Shown: positions 38,396 to 48,889 of the stretch, piece by piece
Layout: every line of letters starts with the position of its first letter
Position numbering within the stretch: the first letter of the stretch is position 1
Origin: Volvariella volvacea V23
Taxonomy: Eukaryota > Basidiomycota > Agaricomycetes > Agaricales > Pluteaceae
Direction of reading: 5' to 3'
NCBI GenBank assembly: GCA_000349905.1
Contig: KB722736.1
Coordinates: 2,431,428-2,495,427 of the forward strand
Length of the DNA stretch: 64,000 nucleotides
Made by a program: the position numbers and the translations under genes
The notes under the pieces: model-generated
Told to the model about the DNA's origin: nothing
Seen by the model: the letters and a program-made list of their open reading frames with translations, nothing else
The model's database searches: none

Positions 38396-39446
38396 TTATA
38401 CAATCTGTTCTAGTTCACGGGCGTATGCTAACGATGCTGCAATGAGTTTCTGCTTGGGTATCTCTACCTTTTCTTCGTCCTTCCTAGCAAACCTGATTCT
38501 AGAATTCATTAGATCGACTTGCCATCCACGCTGCAATAGTGGTGTTTGAGTAAACTCATGAAATACAAGCACATCCGTACCTGTTCTGCAAACCGCAAGA
38601 GATCTGACTGAGATGTGAAGAACAAGAGGGTAGCAGCGTCCTTCAGTGGTAGACTTTCGTAGGCAACCTCCTCACAGCTCGCAATTTCGTTTCTATGCCA
38701 AATCACGAACATGCGCATTAGTGAGCGCACTTAAAGCACGTACCGTATAGTCACCATGAGACTATCCACAAAGAATTTGTATTCCTCTGCCGGCGCCTCC
38801 TCTCGGGCGTTCCATACCTTACTGTAGCTTCCCTCCATTAACCACCGTTCCAGATTGACCGGGTGGCTGATGTACGAGTTATCTGCGATGGCATCTGCAC
38901 GGATGGGTAGACTCTCCAGAGTAGCATGAAAATCGGCTATGCGATTCTGGGTAAGGAGACGGATGAGGTTTAACCCACGAATGGGGAATTCCCGCTGGGA
39001 GGGTGGAAGTAGTGAACTGGTCACGAAGAGGATAATCAGACAAAGGAAACGGGGCCTGCAGGGATAACCCACCTATAGTCGGTGTAGAATGTCTGCAGTT
39101 GAGCAAAATATCGATCAAAAGAGGGTACATCCTTCGCCCTAATACTAACGAACGCCCCGATCTCCAGAATGTCCCCTGGATCTAGGTCAGACTTATAAAT
39201 TATGTCAAGATACCGCGCGTACGGGCAATTATAAGATCATCCAGGTGGGCATCTCCCAGTGGCGGAAGGAGGCCAGCTTCGATCAAGCCAACCTGGAATG
39301 CACATGAGCAAAATCAGCACAGATGAAAGGAAGGAGCATACTTTGAGCTGGGAGAGAAGAGCGGCAGAGCGTTGAAGGTCTGAAGGCCGAGAGTCGAACG
39401 TCTGTCTAAGCTCGCCATAGAGAGCGTTTAGTTGATTTGAGGCCAT
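38396..39446 (-). CDS. RPN12: 26S proteasome lid subunit Rpn12 (PSMD8)
   Basis: Regulatory-particle lid subunit whose incorporation completes lid assembly. The N-terminus [20 protein letters not shown] is followed by [40 protein letters not shown], and [12 protein letters not shown]. The PCI/CSN8-like part gives [60 protein letters not shown], and [20 protein letters not shown] with GW following. Ends YARELEQIV. Five or six introns. Length is about 265 residues, normal for the family. Head to head with PRE3 across 122 bp. Confidence 0.93.
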
Positions 39447-39568
39447 GGTATGTGGCTGAGTAGATGACGGAGCAACACGCGTTCATTGAGACGCGTCAGC
39501 TTTCATTTGTGGCACAAACACCCCGACTCTCATTGATCCATCACTTCCCCTCATCTACTACCATTATC
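39447..39568. promoter_or_regulatory. 122 bp divergent promoter shared by RPN12 and PRE3
   Basis: It contains two ACGCGT boxes (39477-39482 and 39491-39496, 14 bp apart) and a near-palindrome TTTGTGGCACAAA at 39506-39518. Both genes encode proteasome subunits, so joint control is plausible. The yeast proteasome element GGTGGCAAA is not present. Confidence 0.5.
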
Positions 39569-40545
39569 ATGGATCGAATCGACATGGACAGACTTAAAGG
39601 TGGCGAGGTCAACCTCGGCGTACGTTGCTTCATTATCCAATCTATAAGGCCATGCTGACATCAACCTATAGACATCTATCATGGCCGTCCAATTCAAAGA
39701 TGGCGTAGTCATTGGAGCTGATAGTCGAACAACGACAGGCAGCTATATTGTCAGTCTTAGTCGATTGCACGCTGAACACCCGCTCAACTAATTCGCCAGG
39801 CCAACCGAGTGACCGACAAGCTTACCTATGTCCACGATCGCATATATTGCTGTCGTTCAGGTTCGGCAGCTGATACTCAAGCTGTGGCAGATATTGTCCA
39901 CTACTATCTGCAGATGTACTCGTAAGAACACATTGCTACAATTGATCCTGAGGCTATGTATTGACAACTGCGTTCAGACGGACTGTTGAAACGCCATCAG
40001 TCCTGACCGCTGCATCCCTATTCCAGAAACTTTGCTACGAGAACAAAGATGCGCTGAGTGCTGGTATAATAGTTGCTGGCTGGGACAAACAAACTGGTCC
40101 AAGTGTCTATAATATCCCTCTTGGTGGCGGTCTATTCCGTCAACCATGGGCCATCGGTGGTGCGTTAAGTTTGTTTGTATGCACTGACTATGAGAAATGA
40201 CATTATGATCAAAGGTTCTGGCTCAACCTATGTCTATGGTTATTGTGATGCTACTTATAAGGAAGGATGGGGGCAGGGCGAGACAGTAGAGTTTGTGAAA
40301 AACAGTGAGTAACTTGCTAGTTTCATCTTCACTGCATTCCTCACATCCTATTAGCCTTGTCACTGGCAATGGCGAGAGATGGGTCCTCTGGTGGTGTAAT
40401 TCGGATGTGCGTGATTACGGAGGGAGGTGTCGAACGACTTTTCGTTCCTGGAGATCAGCTTCCTAAGTTCTGGGAGGGTAAGGAGGTTCTTGGTGGCACA
40501 CCACAGCCGAACAATGAAGTAGTCCCAATGGCAGTCGAGGCTTAA
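39569..40545 (+). CDS. PRE3: 20S proteasome catalytic subunit beta1 (PRE3/PSMB6 type)
   Basis: N-terminal nucleophile protease with caspase-like specificity in the 20S core. A 17-residue propeptide ending VNLG precedes the catalytic Thr of [19 protein letters not shown]. Counting from that Thr, Asp17 (GADSR), Lys33 (RVTDKL) and Arg45 ([13 protein letters not shown]) are all present; Arg45 forms the acid-binding S1 pocket. Also [40 protein letters not shown] and [12 protein letters not shown]. Five or six introns, the first exactly between the propeptide Gly and the catalytic Thr. The C-terminus ([17 protein letters not shown]) is slightly extended. Tail to tail with the next gene across 42 bp. 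Confidence 0.95.
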
Positions 40546-40587
40546 ATAACCTTTTTGTGAAATTATTTGGATTGTAATTCATATATA

Positions 40588-41950
40588 TCAAGCATTGGAT
40601 TCTGCATTGGATTCCGTCCGATTTTCAAACATACGAAGTCTCCACATTGCCACTGCCGCGGGTACTGTATCTGCATGAAGCAAAGCTTGAGGGCTTGAAC
40701 ATAGAACATATACGTGACTCCATCTGTCGTCGGAGTTAGCTGGCCTTTGTTTCACGTTATCGCGGCAGACCCTTGAATCAGCACCATCGATTTTCCTGAG
40801 AAGAGAATGCAGCACAGTTCTCTGTTGAGCGGCTGGGAAGAGTGCAAGCCCGTTGTAGAGTGGTATATTTGCGTGCGGGAGGTCAGGTTCTTCTGTTGGC
40901 ACATCCTCTGTGTTTGGAGCAAGTTGAGAAAAGACGGACAATGGAGGCAGAGGTCGTAAATTCGTTCGGGGGTCCGGAGGTAGTGGCTCCGCTGTTAGGG
41001 TTCCGTTGACAATCACTTTGCTAACGGGGTCGCGATTGACTGGAGGAACCACAAGAACGGCGACGGCATCCTCATATGGGATGATATTTGTCTCTCGGAG
41101 ATTTTTCCATTGCTTTCGCGTCAACCGACGAAGTATCCGGGCAGAGTTGGGTGGGTAGACAAAGTGCGGGGCGGAAAGCTGTTGCAGTAATAGTCTGAAT
41201 TCTTGAAGTATGCGAACACGAAGTAAATGGGCAATATGGTCTGCCAACCGTGGATGCTCCATCATATTCGGAGCGGCGCGTTTATGTCGGTCACGTTCGT
41301 ACATTTGGGCAACAGCGTTCCGAGAACAGTGGATGTATACTGCACGACCACGTTTAGACGTCGCGAACTTTGGATGCTGAAGACCATCAGGGATTAGAGT
41401 TGTCTCTGTTTTCGAAGGTGTATGACCTGGTAATCGCACAGGCGCCAGTCGCACAAGAAACGCTGTCAAAATTTTGAGTGGTGCAGAACAGAAATCCTTG
41501 TGAAATTCTGACCTGTTGGTAAATGCCGATTTGACACAATACAGAGACGGATTGGAGAGGAGAGCAACCGTACTATTTCGCATGAGCAACCTGCAACCCA
41601 TATTGAATCCGTGAATACATACAATAGGGACTGGACCCCCAAGCGCGTTCCTCCTCCGTCATCTGGCGAGGCTTGTCGAATTCGCCCACCTTGCTTTTTG
41701 TATTTCGAGCGACACGAACGGCAGGTGGTAGTGATTTATGACGCGTATATAGCTTCGAGTTATTGATTGGATTTGGCTGGTCTAGTAGGATTGACCTTGC
41801 ACGATTGGCACGAAAAGGCGGCGTGGGCGGAAGGGGTTTGTGGAGCGATTTTGGTTTTCTACGGAAGGCGTTGACATTGAATGGTATGTGTATTGGCTGA
41901 AGTGGGTTAGTCTCAAGTGCCTTGATGAGCCGTGGAAGGATGCGGGGCAT
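40588..41950 (-). CDS. Predicted mitochondrial protein with a YlxR (DUF448)-like motif
   Basis: A basidiomycete-type protein of about 420 residues and unknown function. The N-terminus MPRILPRLIKALETNPLQP is basic and amphipathic, so mitochondrial import is likely. After RQMTEEERAWGSSPY, a 51 bp intron and a second short intron give LRLLSSPIRLCIVSNRHLPT joined to AFLVRLAPVRLP, and later SKRGRAVYIHCSRNAVAQM. The order R-x-C-x-V, then L-V-R, then G-R-x-x-Y-I-x-x with Cys resembles bacterial YlxR/RnpM, a small RNase P- and ribosome-associated RNA binder. A helical region (HIAHLLRVRILQEFRLLLQQ) and a region of mixed composition follow. The protein ends ESNAESNA. The YlxR link is my inference; the gene itself is well supported. 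Confidence 0.75.
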
Positions 41951-42080
41951 GGGAAGTGGAAGAGCTGTTCGGCTAATACACCAATTCACGGATTAGTCCC
42001 ATGACAGCATCACCGCTGCACGCTACACTCGACCCTATAAATTCATCGCATTCCTAGATGGCTTATCTCGTCCATACCCC

Positions 42081-43745
42081 ATGTCCTCTATTCTCTCTAC
42101 CACAAGGAATTTATGGCGCAAGTCCCCAAAGCCGAAGGAGCACCCTATAAGCGATGCAGTCAACGGCCAACCAAGTGATGGCGCTGAGCCGTCATTCGAC
42201 ACTGTTACGCTAGCCGTTATTGGCTGTGGCCAGCGTGGACAAGTACGAGTATCTGGCGGATGACATCGTCCCGAAATCTAACCGCTTCGCCGTAGGCATA
42301 CGCCCATTATGCCCTCCGCAACCCAGATCTCTGCAAGGTTGTTGCTATTGCAGAACCACGACCCAAGACACAGGAATACTTCGCTGACCTTCACAAAGTT
42401 GACAAAACGCTGGTCTTCTCTTCTTGGGAAGATCTATTGGTAGCTTCTACCGAAACCATCAAGACCGTAGGTCAGCGATTGGCGGATGCAGTCATTGTTG
42501 CGGTTCAAGATCAAATGCATGCTCAGGTAGTGTTGGCATTTGCAAAGCAGGGTTACCACATCCTCTGCGAGAAGCCTATGGCTACGCGTCTCAATGATTG
42601 CTTCGAGATGCACCGAGCAGTGAAGGAAGCCGGCATCATTTTTGGCATGGGTCATGGTAGGTTGCCACACCTTTCGTGAACATCCTATCAATTCCCTTGT
42701 CTTCAGTTATGCGCTATTCTCCATACGTCAAGGAGCTCACAGAGGTCATTCGCTCTGGAGAACTTGGAGAACTAGTCAATATCGTGCACGTGGAACCTAT
42801 AGGACACTTTCACTTTGCACATTCCTATGTACGAGGCAATTGGTCCAGCGAACAGAAGAGTTCCTTTTCTTTGATGACCAAATCCTGCCAGTAAGCGGTG
42901 TTGTCAAGAGCTTGTCTGTAACAAAGCTTATAAGATCGCAGTGACATTGATATACTTTGCCATTGGTTCAACCCGGCCACCCCCGCTCGGGTCTCCTCGT
43001 TCGGTTCACTTCACCACTTTCGACGATCGGCTAAGCCGCAAGGTGCTGGAGAGGCCACAAAATGTCTTGATTGCCCAATGGAAAAGGAATGCCCCTATAG
43101 TGCAAAGCGCAGTAAGGTTTCTATGCCATTAACATCTCTAGAGTTTTTTCGTTCATGCAATTGTCAGTTTACCTGGGCCCCGTCTCCCGCGGAAATACAG
43201 GCTGGCCTGTGGAGACTATTGTTGACGGCCTACCAGACATAGAGAACGTTACTGAAGCCCTGAAAACCGGGCCTTATGGAAAATGCGTTTATGAAAGTGC
43301 CAACGACGTTTGTGATAACCAAGTTGTCAATATAGAGTTTTCCAACGGCACGACAGCATCGTTTACCATGGTCGCCTTTACCTCCGCCATATGTGAACAA
43401 GAAACCAGAATACACTTTACGCATGGGGAGATCATTGGTGATATGACCCGCTTCACGGTGACAGACTTTCGGAAATCCACCACTAGAAAAATCATACCTG
43501 CTTATGAAGGTGGGGGACACGGAGGTGGAGACCTTGGATTGATCAGAGCATTTATAAAGGCAGTTGGGACGAAAGACCAGAAGTGGCTAGGGACTGATGT
43601 GGATGAGGTGTTGCACAGTCACCTCACCGTGTTTGCAGCAGAAAAGCGAAAAGAAGGACGAGTTATAGATTGCCAGGAATTCGAGCAAGAGATGCGGACA
43701 TCATTCGAGAATGGGGGCTCGAATCCTGTGGATGCTTCTGATTGA
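42081..43745 (+). CDS. Gfo/Idh/MocA-family NAD(P)-dependent oxidoreductase
   Basis: Cytosolic dehydrogenase-like protein on sugars or related compounds; the substrate is unknown. A ~45-residue leader precedes the Rossmann fold TVTLAVIGCGQRGQ-AYAHYA. The conserved EKP motif is in GYHILCEKPMATRL. C-terminal domain pieces: VHVEPIGHFHFAHSYVRGNW, CHDIDILCHWFNPA, and SFGSLHHFRRSAKPQGAGEA. A Cys cluster KCLDCPMEKECPYSAKRIY (C-x2-C-x5-C) follows, then YESANDVCDNQVVNIEFSNG. About four introns join in phase. Length is about 470 residues, longer than a minimal ~350-residue member. The extension around the Cys cluster marks a subfamily with possible metal binding. Confidence 0.88.
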
Positions 43746-44223
43746 GCCGTGCCGTCATCGTGCTTTGTATGGGTCTAATACACATATGCTGCGCAGCCAC
43801 TACCCCCCAGTCCACTGATAAGACCTGACTGGTCTTGACTGTGGGGGTGTCGAGCAGACTTGTAGTCACACCGTTTTCCATCTGCTCAATATTGGGCGGT
43901 GCACTGTATGCGTACCTACTTGTGGCCAACAATTGACTTCCCTGAATTCAACTCCCACACTAAATCTGGATTGATTCCAGTCTGTTCGTTCGCTCCTCCT
44001 GACAATCGTCGCTGCAGAAAGAGTAGTGATCACGAGTGGACGGAAGCAAATTAGAGTGCATAAAAGCTGCAAGGTAATTTGACTCCGTTGGTTGCCTTTG
44101 CGCAGAAGGAATTATCAGTTGCAGACCAGGATTCACACACGGCCACTGGGCACTGGTTACAGAAAAGCTCTCCTTGGGCTGGCTGCTGCACTTGCCCACG
44201 TCAGAGAACAATGAAATGGGGGC
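43746..44223. other. Intergenic, possible minus-strand exons
   Basis: No complete gene model. One minus-strand frame (about 44060-43960) reads HYSFCSDDCQEERTNRL, which resembles the second half of a short zinc-finger such as the fungal Ecl1 type. Another frame nearby has protein-like composition. I could not connect them with a start and splice sites. Confidence 0.25.
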
Positions 44224-44484
44224 CTAGAGCTCCGCCATCAGACAGCCAGTGGAATCAATCATGTTCTCCCTGATGTCGATCTCGTCCATGATCTCGTTCC
44301 ATACCGCCAAAGCCATCCGGCCAATTCCCCAAGGGTCATCTTGTCTAATCCTGTTCCTGATAAAGGCGTGTGCTGACGTGACTGCCCGTCTTTTTCTTGC
44401 CAGTGTATGTGATCTAAAGCGCTGCAGTTGCCCAAGCGCCGTCTCTTCATCTAGGTTGCTTTCCTTCAAAGCTGCCAGCCGCAT
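44224..44484 (-). CDS. Small hypothetical protein, 86 residues
   Basis: An uninterrupted frame from an ATG at 44484 to a stop at 44224. Composition is charged and predicted helical (LDEETALGQLQRFRSHTLAR, WNEIMDEIDIRENM). No known family. It starts 66 bp from the divergent alpha/beta hydrolase gene, a spacing seen at other gene pairs here, and would restore the alternating strand order. It could be a chance frame. Confidence 0.35.
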   Translation of the reverse strand: MRLAALKESNLDEETALGQLQRFRSHTLARKRRAVTSAHAFIRNRIRQDDPWGIGRMALAVWNEIMDEIDIRENMIDSTGCLMAEL

Positions 44485-44550
44485 CTTAAAGCAACTCTAA
44501 TTGTAGCACACTCCCTTCTCTCTCTAATCTCTCGTATACACCCTGTCATC

Positions 44551-45516
44551 ATGATTCGAGTCGAGGACAAGACTCTCCATCTTTCCGACGGGCGGACTCT
44601 GGCTTTTGCAGACAATGGTAATACATCTAGCAACACCGTTGTTCTCTTCCTTCATGGTGCATTCAGCCTTGGAGATGCCTCACGCCCTCCCGCCGTTCTT
44701 ATGCGGAAAAATGTCCACTATATCGCTCCTTCACTGCCAGGCTGGGGTCGCTCTTCACCGATACCCAGCCCCCAATCATACGCCCAAAGACTCGCGGCAG
44801 ACTTCACAGAGTTGCTCACATTCCTTCACCCCCAAAACGATACTACCAAACTTTACATCTGCGGACACTCCTTTGGCACCGTCGCAGCCCAAATGTTATC
44901 TGAACAGACCCCCGAAATATTTCCTTACATTCAGCATCTCGCCGTGTTAATTCTTATCGCGCCTCACTCGCCTCCGCATCGACACATAGACTACGCCAAG
45001 CACCTGTCGTGGCAGGGCTATTTAATGTCGGGTCCTCCCGCTCGATATTTACCCTTCAATTTACTCGGTTACATCGTCAAAGCCGCGACGTCCAGCAGCC
45101 TTAAAACGGACCAAGGAAGCGAGGTCTTCGCACGTAAAACCATGTTTAGCATCATGAAAGATGACGAACGGGAGGCATTCGCTCGATGGAAGGAAGCTTA
45201 TGGCGTCGAGGAAGGCCAATTCGAGAGAGAGACAGGCAAGACTTTATCCCGCAGCGTTGCTCAGTCTTGGCAAGGGTTCCTGGACCTTCCCATTATCTAC
45301 CACTGGGGATGGGGTAATGGCCCTACCCAAAAGATGGAGGCGCCGGTTCTTGTTGTTTCCTCCTCGGAGGACAGCATTGCACCCATGGGAATGGCCAAAT
45401 GGCTCGTGGATTATTACGCCCCACGATCAAGTCTGAAAATATTGCAAGGAGGACATTTTGCTTCGTTTTTCCACATGGACGACATATGGAAGGAAGTACT
45501 AGACTGGTCCGAATAA
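44551..45516 (+). CDS. Alpha/beta-hydrolase fold protein
   Basis: Intronless, 321 residues, unusual in this intron-rich window. Fold marks: oxyanion-site FLHGAFSLGD (HG at ~35-36), PSLPGWGRSSP, nucleophile elbow GHSFG at 105-109 (Ser107), late strand APVLVVSSSEDSIAP with the probable acid, and GGHFASFFH with the probable catalytic His near 305. No signal peptide, so cytosolic. Substrate unknown; the family includes esterases, epoxide hydrolases and others. The single-exon structure may mean a retro-copy or simply intron loss. Confidence 0.85.
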   Translation: MIRVEDKTLHLSDGRTLAFADNGNTSSNTVVLFLHGAFSLGDASRPPAVLMRKNVHYIAPSLPGWGRSSPIPSPQSYAQRLAADFTELLTFLHPQNDTTKLYICGHSFGTVAAQMLSEQTPEIFPYIQHLAVLILIAPHSPPHRHIDYAKHLSWQGYLMSGPPARYLPFNLLGYIVKAATSSSLKTDQGSEVFARKTMFSIMKDDEREAFARWKEAYGVEEGQFERETGKTLSRSVAQSWQGFLDLPIIYHWGWGNGPTQKMEAPVLVVSSSEDSIAPMGMAKWLVDYYAPRSSLKILQGGHFASFFHMDDIWKEVLDWSE

Positions 45517-45687
45517 TCTGGGAGGGGACATTTACATTTACTTAGTAATTGTTAATCGATAACAAAAACTTGGAGCATATTCCATTCAACATCATAATCG
45601 GAATTGGTACAAATCAAGAGAAGAGTACAGCTCGAAGGATTCCCGAATGTCCAGCAGAGGACAGCAGAATAAGGCAATAGATAAGCA

Positions 45688-47540
45688 TTAATCCCGGAGT
45701 TCCAACTCCCGTCGAATGATCTCTCGAACCTCTCGTAGTCCACCAGTCTCGGCTTTGACACGCTTGGGACTTCGAGTGACCAGTTCACTTGCACTGTCAC
45801 GTTTGGACTTGCCCGGGCTAGGCGGTGCTGCAGTCCGAACTTTGCTGGATTCTGAAGCGTTATTAGAAGGGGGTGGCATCTCGTACCAGTCTTCGTCATC
45901 AATGTTAATGGATCTCAAGAAGAACGGACATAGTGCAGTGAGCATCGTTAAGGATTCATTAGCATCCGCTGTCGAAATTGGGACAGGGGACGACTTGATT
46001 ACTGCAGCAATAACATCTGGAGCTGGCAATGCTTTACGCTTGCGAACGCTTGGCGTTGAAGGGGTACCACCAGCAGGGTTCGAAAAAAGCCTGTAAAGTA
46101 TCAGCCAATATGATATTTGCATGGGGTAAAGGTACATACATCCATACGCTTTCAGCGACGCCACCAAGGCGTCCTAGGAGACAACGCCGTCGAATCTCTT
46201 CTTGCCCTAACTTGTATAATTGATCCTTGCTTAATGATTTCTGGGCTTCATCAGTTGAACTCTTCGATGGCGATGCCGATAGGGATTTTTGCCGAATTCG
46301 CTCATAAAGAGCCTGGCGACGAGCGGTAGTCGGAGTTGCAGGCGCGGCTATTCGTTGGTTCACAGGTGTTGAGGGAAGGTCATTGCCAGCATGCTTGACA
46401 GGACTGGAAGGAGTACGAGGGAATACCAGCTTGACGGCCTCTTCATCACGATCACGACGAGAAGGGGTTGAAGGAAACGGTATCGCCCTTTTGCTGGGTG
46501 ATGCAAGCAAGGAAGGCAGAGGCAAGGCGGTGGGATGCGGGATGCGTTTTACGGGCGATTTGGAGAGCGAACGAGTCGGTGATGAGGGTGGAATGAGTTG
46601 AGAGAGCGCGACTTTTTCGCCTTTGGGTGAAGCAGACGCGAGCGCTCGTGTCAAAGACGACACTTTTGCTGGTATTGCCACTTGAGGAAGGTCAGCACTG
46701 GGAATCTGTGGCACTGGGTCGACGCTGGGGTGCAACTATGGAGGTCATCAGCCCATGGTCACGAAAGGAAAGATGCCAAGCAACCTTGATCCATTTGTCT
46801 ATCTTTTCCCGGAAGTCCGTGAGACGACGGTCTGACACTGCTGTCCAGCGGGCAATGGCAGCCATGCCGCCTCCCATATCCTTGTCGATGTCCATTTCAA
46901 CTTCAATGCCTATTCCATAAGCAGGGACGCGTTTCTTGTCCGTTTTAGAGAAATGGGTCGTGGGATTTAGGACAAATCCCATTCCTCCACGGGTCCAGTC
47001 GTTACCCGTCGCTGAGGAAGTAGTAGGAGCATCCAAGAATGGGTTGTCATCGTCGTTGGATGTGGATTGTGCCTGGGGCGCGGGAAGGGCTTTACCGTCC
47101 CATTCCCATAACCAACAGAGTCGTTTGAGATCGTCAACATTAAATTGTGTTGTCAAGCCAGCATAGCTTGTAAATGAAAGATGGTTCAGAACATTGGGAA
47201 CAATTCCCGTGTCTGAAGTTGGGGATACGGCGCAAGTTGCAAGAGCATGTGACAGGGCATTTTGCAAGGCATTGTGAATAGAACAAAGGCGCGAAAGATG
47301 AGCAGGAAGTGGGGCAGTAGTCTTGGCGGGTTTCTTGGCTCTGGATTTACGCGAAACGGTTGCAGGGGGTGTGGGTGGCCTGGTGAAATAGAGAGCAATT
47401 AGTACGGTGTGGTGGGGTTACACTGCCACGTACGCTATTCGGAGTCGTTTGGGAGTGAGGACGGTGTCGTCATCTGGGTCAAAGTCGCGAACACGGCGTT
47501 TGCGGGGGGAGACCTGGAGGTCTGTATAGACGCTCGACAT
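45688..47540 (-). CDS. CDT1: DNA replication licensing factor Cdt1
   Basis: Loads the MCM2-7 helicase with Cdc6 and ORC in G1. N-terminus [20 protein letters not shown] and TPKRLRIA are basic and disordered. The first winged-helix region gives [39 protein letters not shown] with [11 protein letters not shown], and [21 protein letters not shown] Ser/Pro-rich linker carries many S/T-P sites (candidate CDK sites, e.g. [16 protein letters not shown]). The C-terminal winged helix that binds MCM has [34 protein letters not shown], and [20 protein letters not shown]. Ends RRELELRD. Four introns. Assignment rests on the paired winged helices and [15 protein letters not shown] core. Confidence 0.85.
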
Positions 47541-47915
47541 CAGAGTTGAACGAGGAGGTGGTAATGTATCGCTGAAGAGTTGGGAAAGCCACGCGCGAGA
47601 AATAGAACGCGATCACGTGACCCATAGTGCCGAAAGGGAACTCGTACATTGCCTCAGCCAGCGGGATGGCACAGAGCGCGACGAGCGGTGTGAGCACCAG
47701 CAGTGCGCTGGGTCTTGGGTGCAGATGCGGTGTGTCCGATGTGGTGCGGGGCCGTTGGTGTGGTGCAGGGAGCAGGCGTTGCTGGTTCAGGTTCGTCGGC
47801 ATTTGGCGGTGTAGGTCGTGTGAAATCGATGATATCTTGAATGCGATGGTCTGAATGGATCCCAGAGCGGTTCGTTCCCTCAACAACTCCATCTTATTAT
47901 CCAACACTTACTATC
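47541..47915. promoter_or_regulatory. Shared divergent promoter of CDT1 and RhoGDI
   Basis: A 375 bp space between two divergent starts. No exon supported. Confidence 0.4.
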
Positions 47916-48889
47916 ATGACCAACGTCGTCAGTCCCTTCTCCTCTCCTCCCCTCCCTGTTGCTCACCCGCCCACTCCAGGACGATCAAGAGGAACTTAAG
48001 CCCACCACCACCCCAGGTGATTATATACCCTTTCCAGGCCAAGCCGTGCACCACTCAGCTACCACCCAAAGGTTACAAGCCCAGCGCTGCAAAGACTACC
48101 GAAGAGTATGCACAGTTAGACGCCGAGGATGAGAGCTTGGCCCGCTGGAAGGCATCTCTTGGTATTGTTCCCGGTGCAGCTGCTAGTGAGAACGCAGGGC
48201 CAAAGGTTCGTCTTTTGCGGCCGTGGTATTTCATCGAGTTCAGTCCTTTCTCCGCACAGGTTACCGTCTTGACACTCGAGCTCGACTCTCCCACTCTTCC
48301 TCCTGGCAAGAGGATTGTCGTCGATCTTACCAACAAGGATCAGCTCGCTGATACAAAGAAGAATCCTATTATCATCAAGGAGGGCGTCGAGTACAAGTGC
48401 GTGCAATACCTGTGTCCTCATATTTAACTAAAACTGCGTCTATCAGTGTTCGTATTACCTTCAAAGTTAATCACAGTATCATTTCTGTATGTGAACCCCT
48501 GTGTGAATCAATGCATGTAATAACCTTCACCACTCAGGGCGTCCGGTATATCCAGCTGGTCAAACGTGCTGGTGTCAAAGGTGGGTGAGCTATACGATGG
48601 TTGCTGCCCTTTGGGTCTTGACAATAGTACACCAGTCGACAAGCTGGAGGAGATGCTTGGATCCTATGGTCCCCATCCTGAAGGCAAGCCTTACACCAAG
48701 AATTTTGACCCTGAAGAGTCCCCTTCTGGGATGATCGCCCGTTCTGGAAGCTACAATGTTCGTAGCCGGGTTGTTGACGATGACGGAGAAGTATATGCAG
48801 GTGGGTGCCTTGTCTCGTTCATGATCCTATCTTGTTTTAACAACCAACCAGACTGGGAGTGGTCGTTCAAACTTGCCAAAGAGTGGTGA
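47916..48889 (+). CDS. RDI1: Rho GDP-dissociation inhibitor
   Basis: Cytosolic chaperone that extracts prenylated Rho/Cdc42 GTPases from membranes. Exons: MTNV, DDQEELKPTTTPGYKPSAAK split by an intron inside PG, TEEYAQLDAEDESLARWKAS, VTVLTLELDSPTLPPGKRIV, NPIIIKEGVEY, VRITFKVNHSIISGVRYIQL, KRAGVKVDKLEEMLGSYGPH, and YNVRSRVVDDDGEVYADWEW with FKLAKEW at the end. The immunoglobulin-like domain and the terminal WEWSFKLAKEW are diagnostic. Seven or eight introns, the first after four codons. Length is about 200 residues. Confidence 0.94.

Noticed and set aside
39447..39568. Yeast proteasome-associated control element
   Set aside because: GGTGGCAAA is absent; only a partial likeness (TTTGTGGCAC) is present.
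41573..41989. Reading the second exon of the YlxR-like gene as starting with MGCRLLMRN
   Set aside because: That frame runs through an intron. Using the acceptor at AAATAG gives a 51 bp intron and the coherent sequence SSPYLRLLSSPIRLC.
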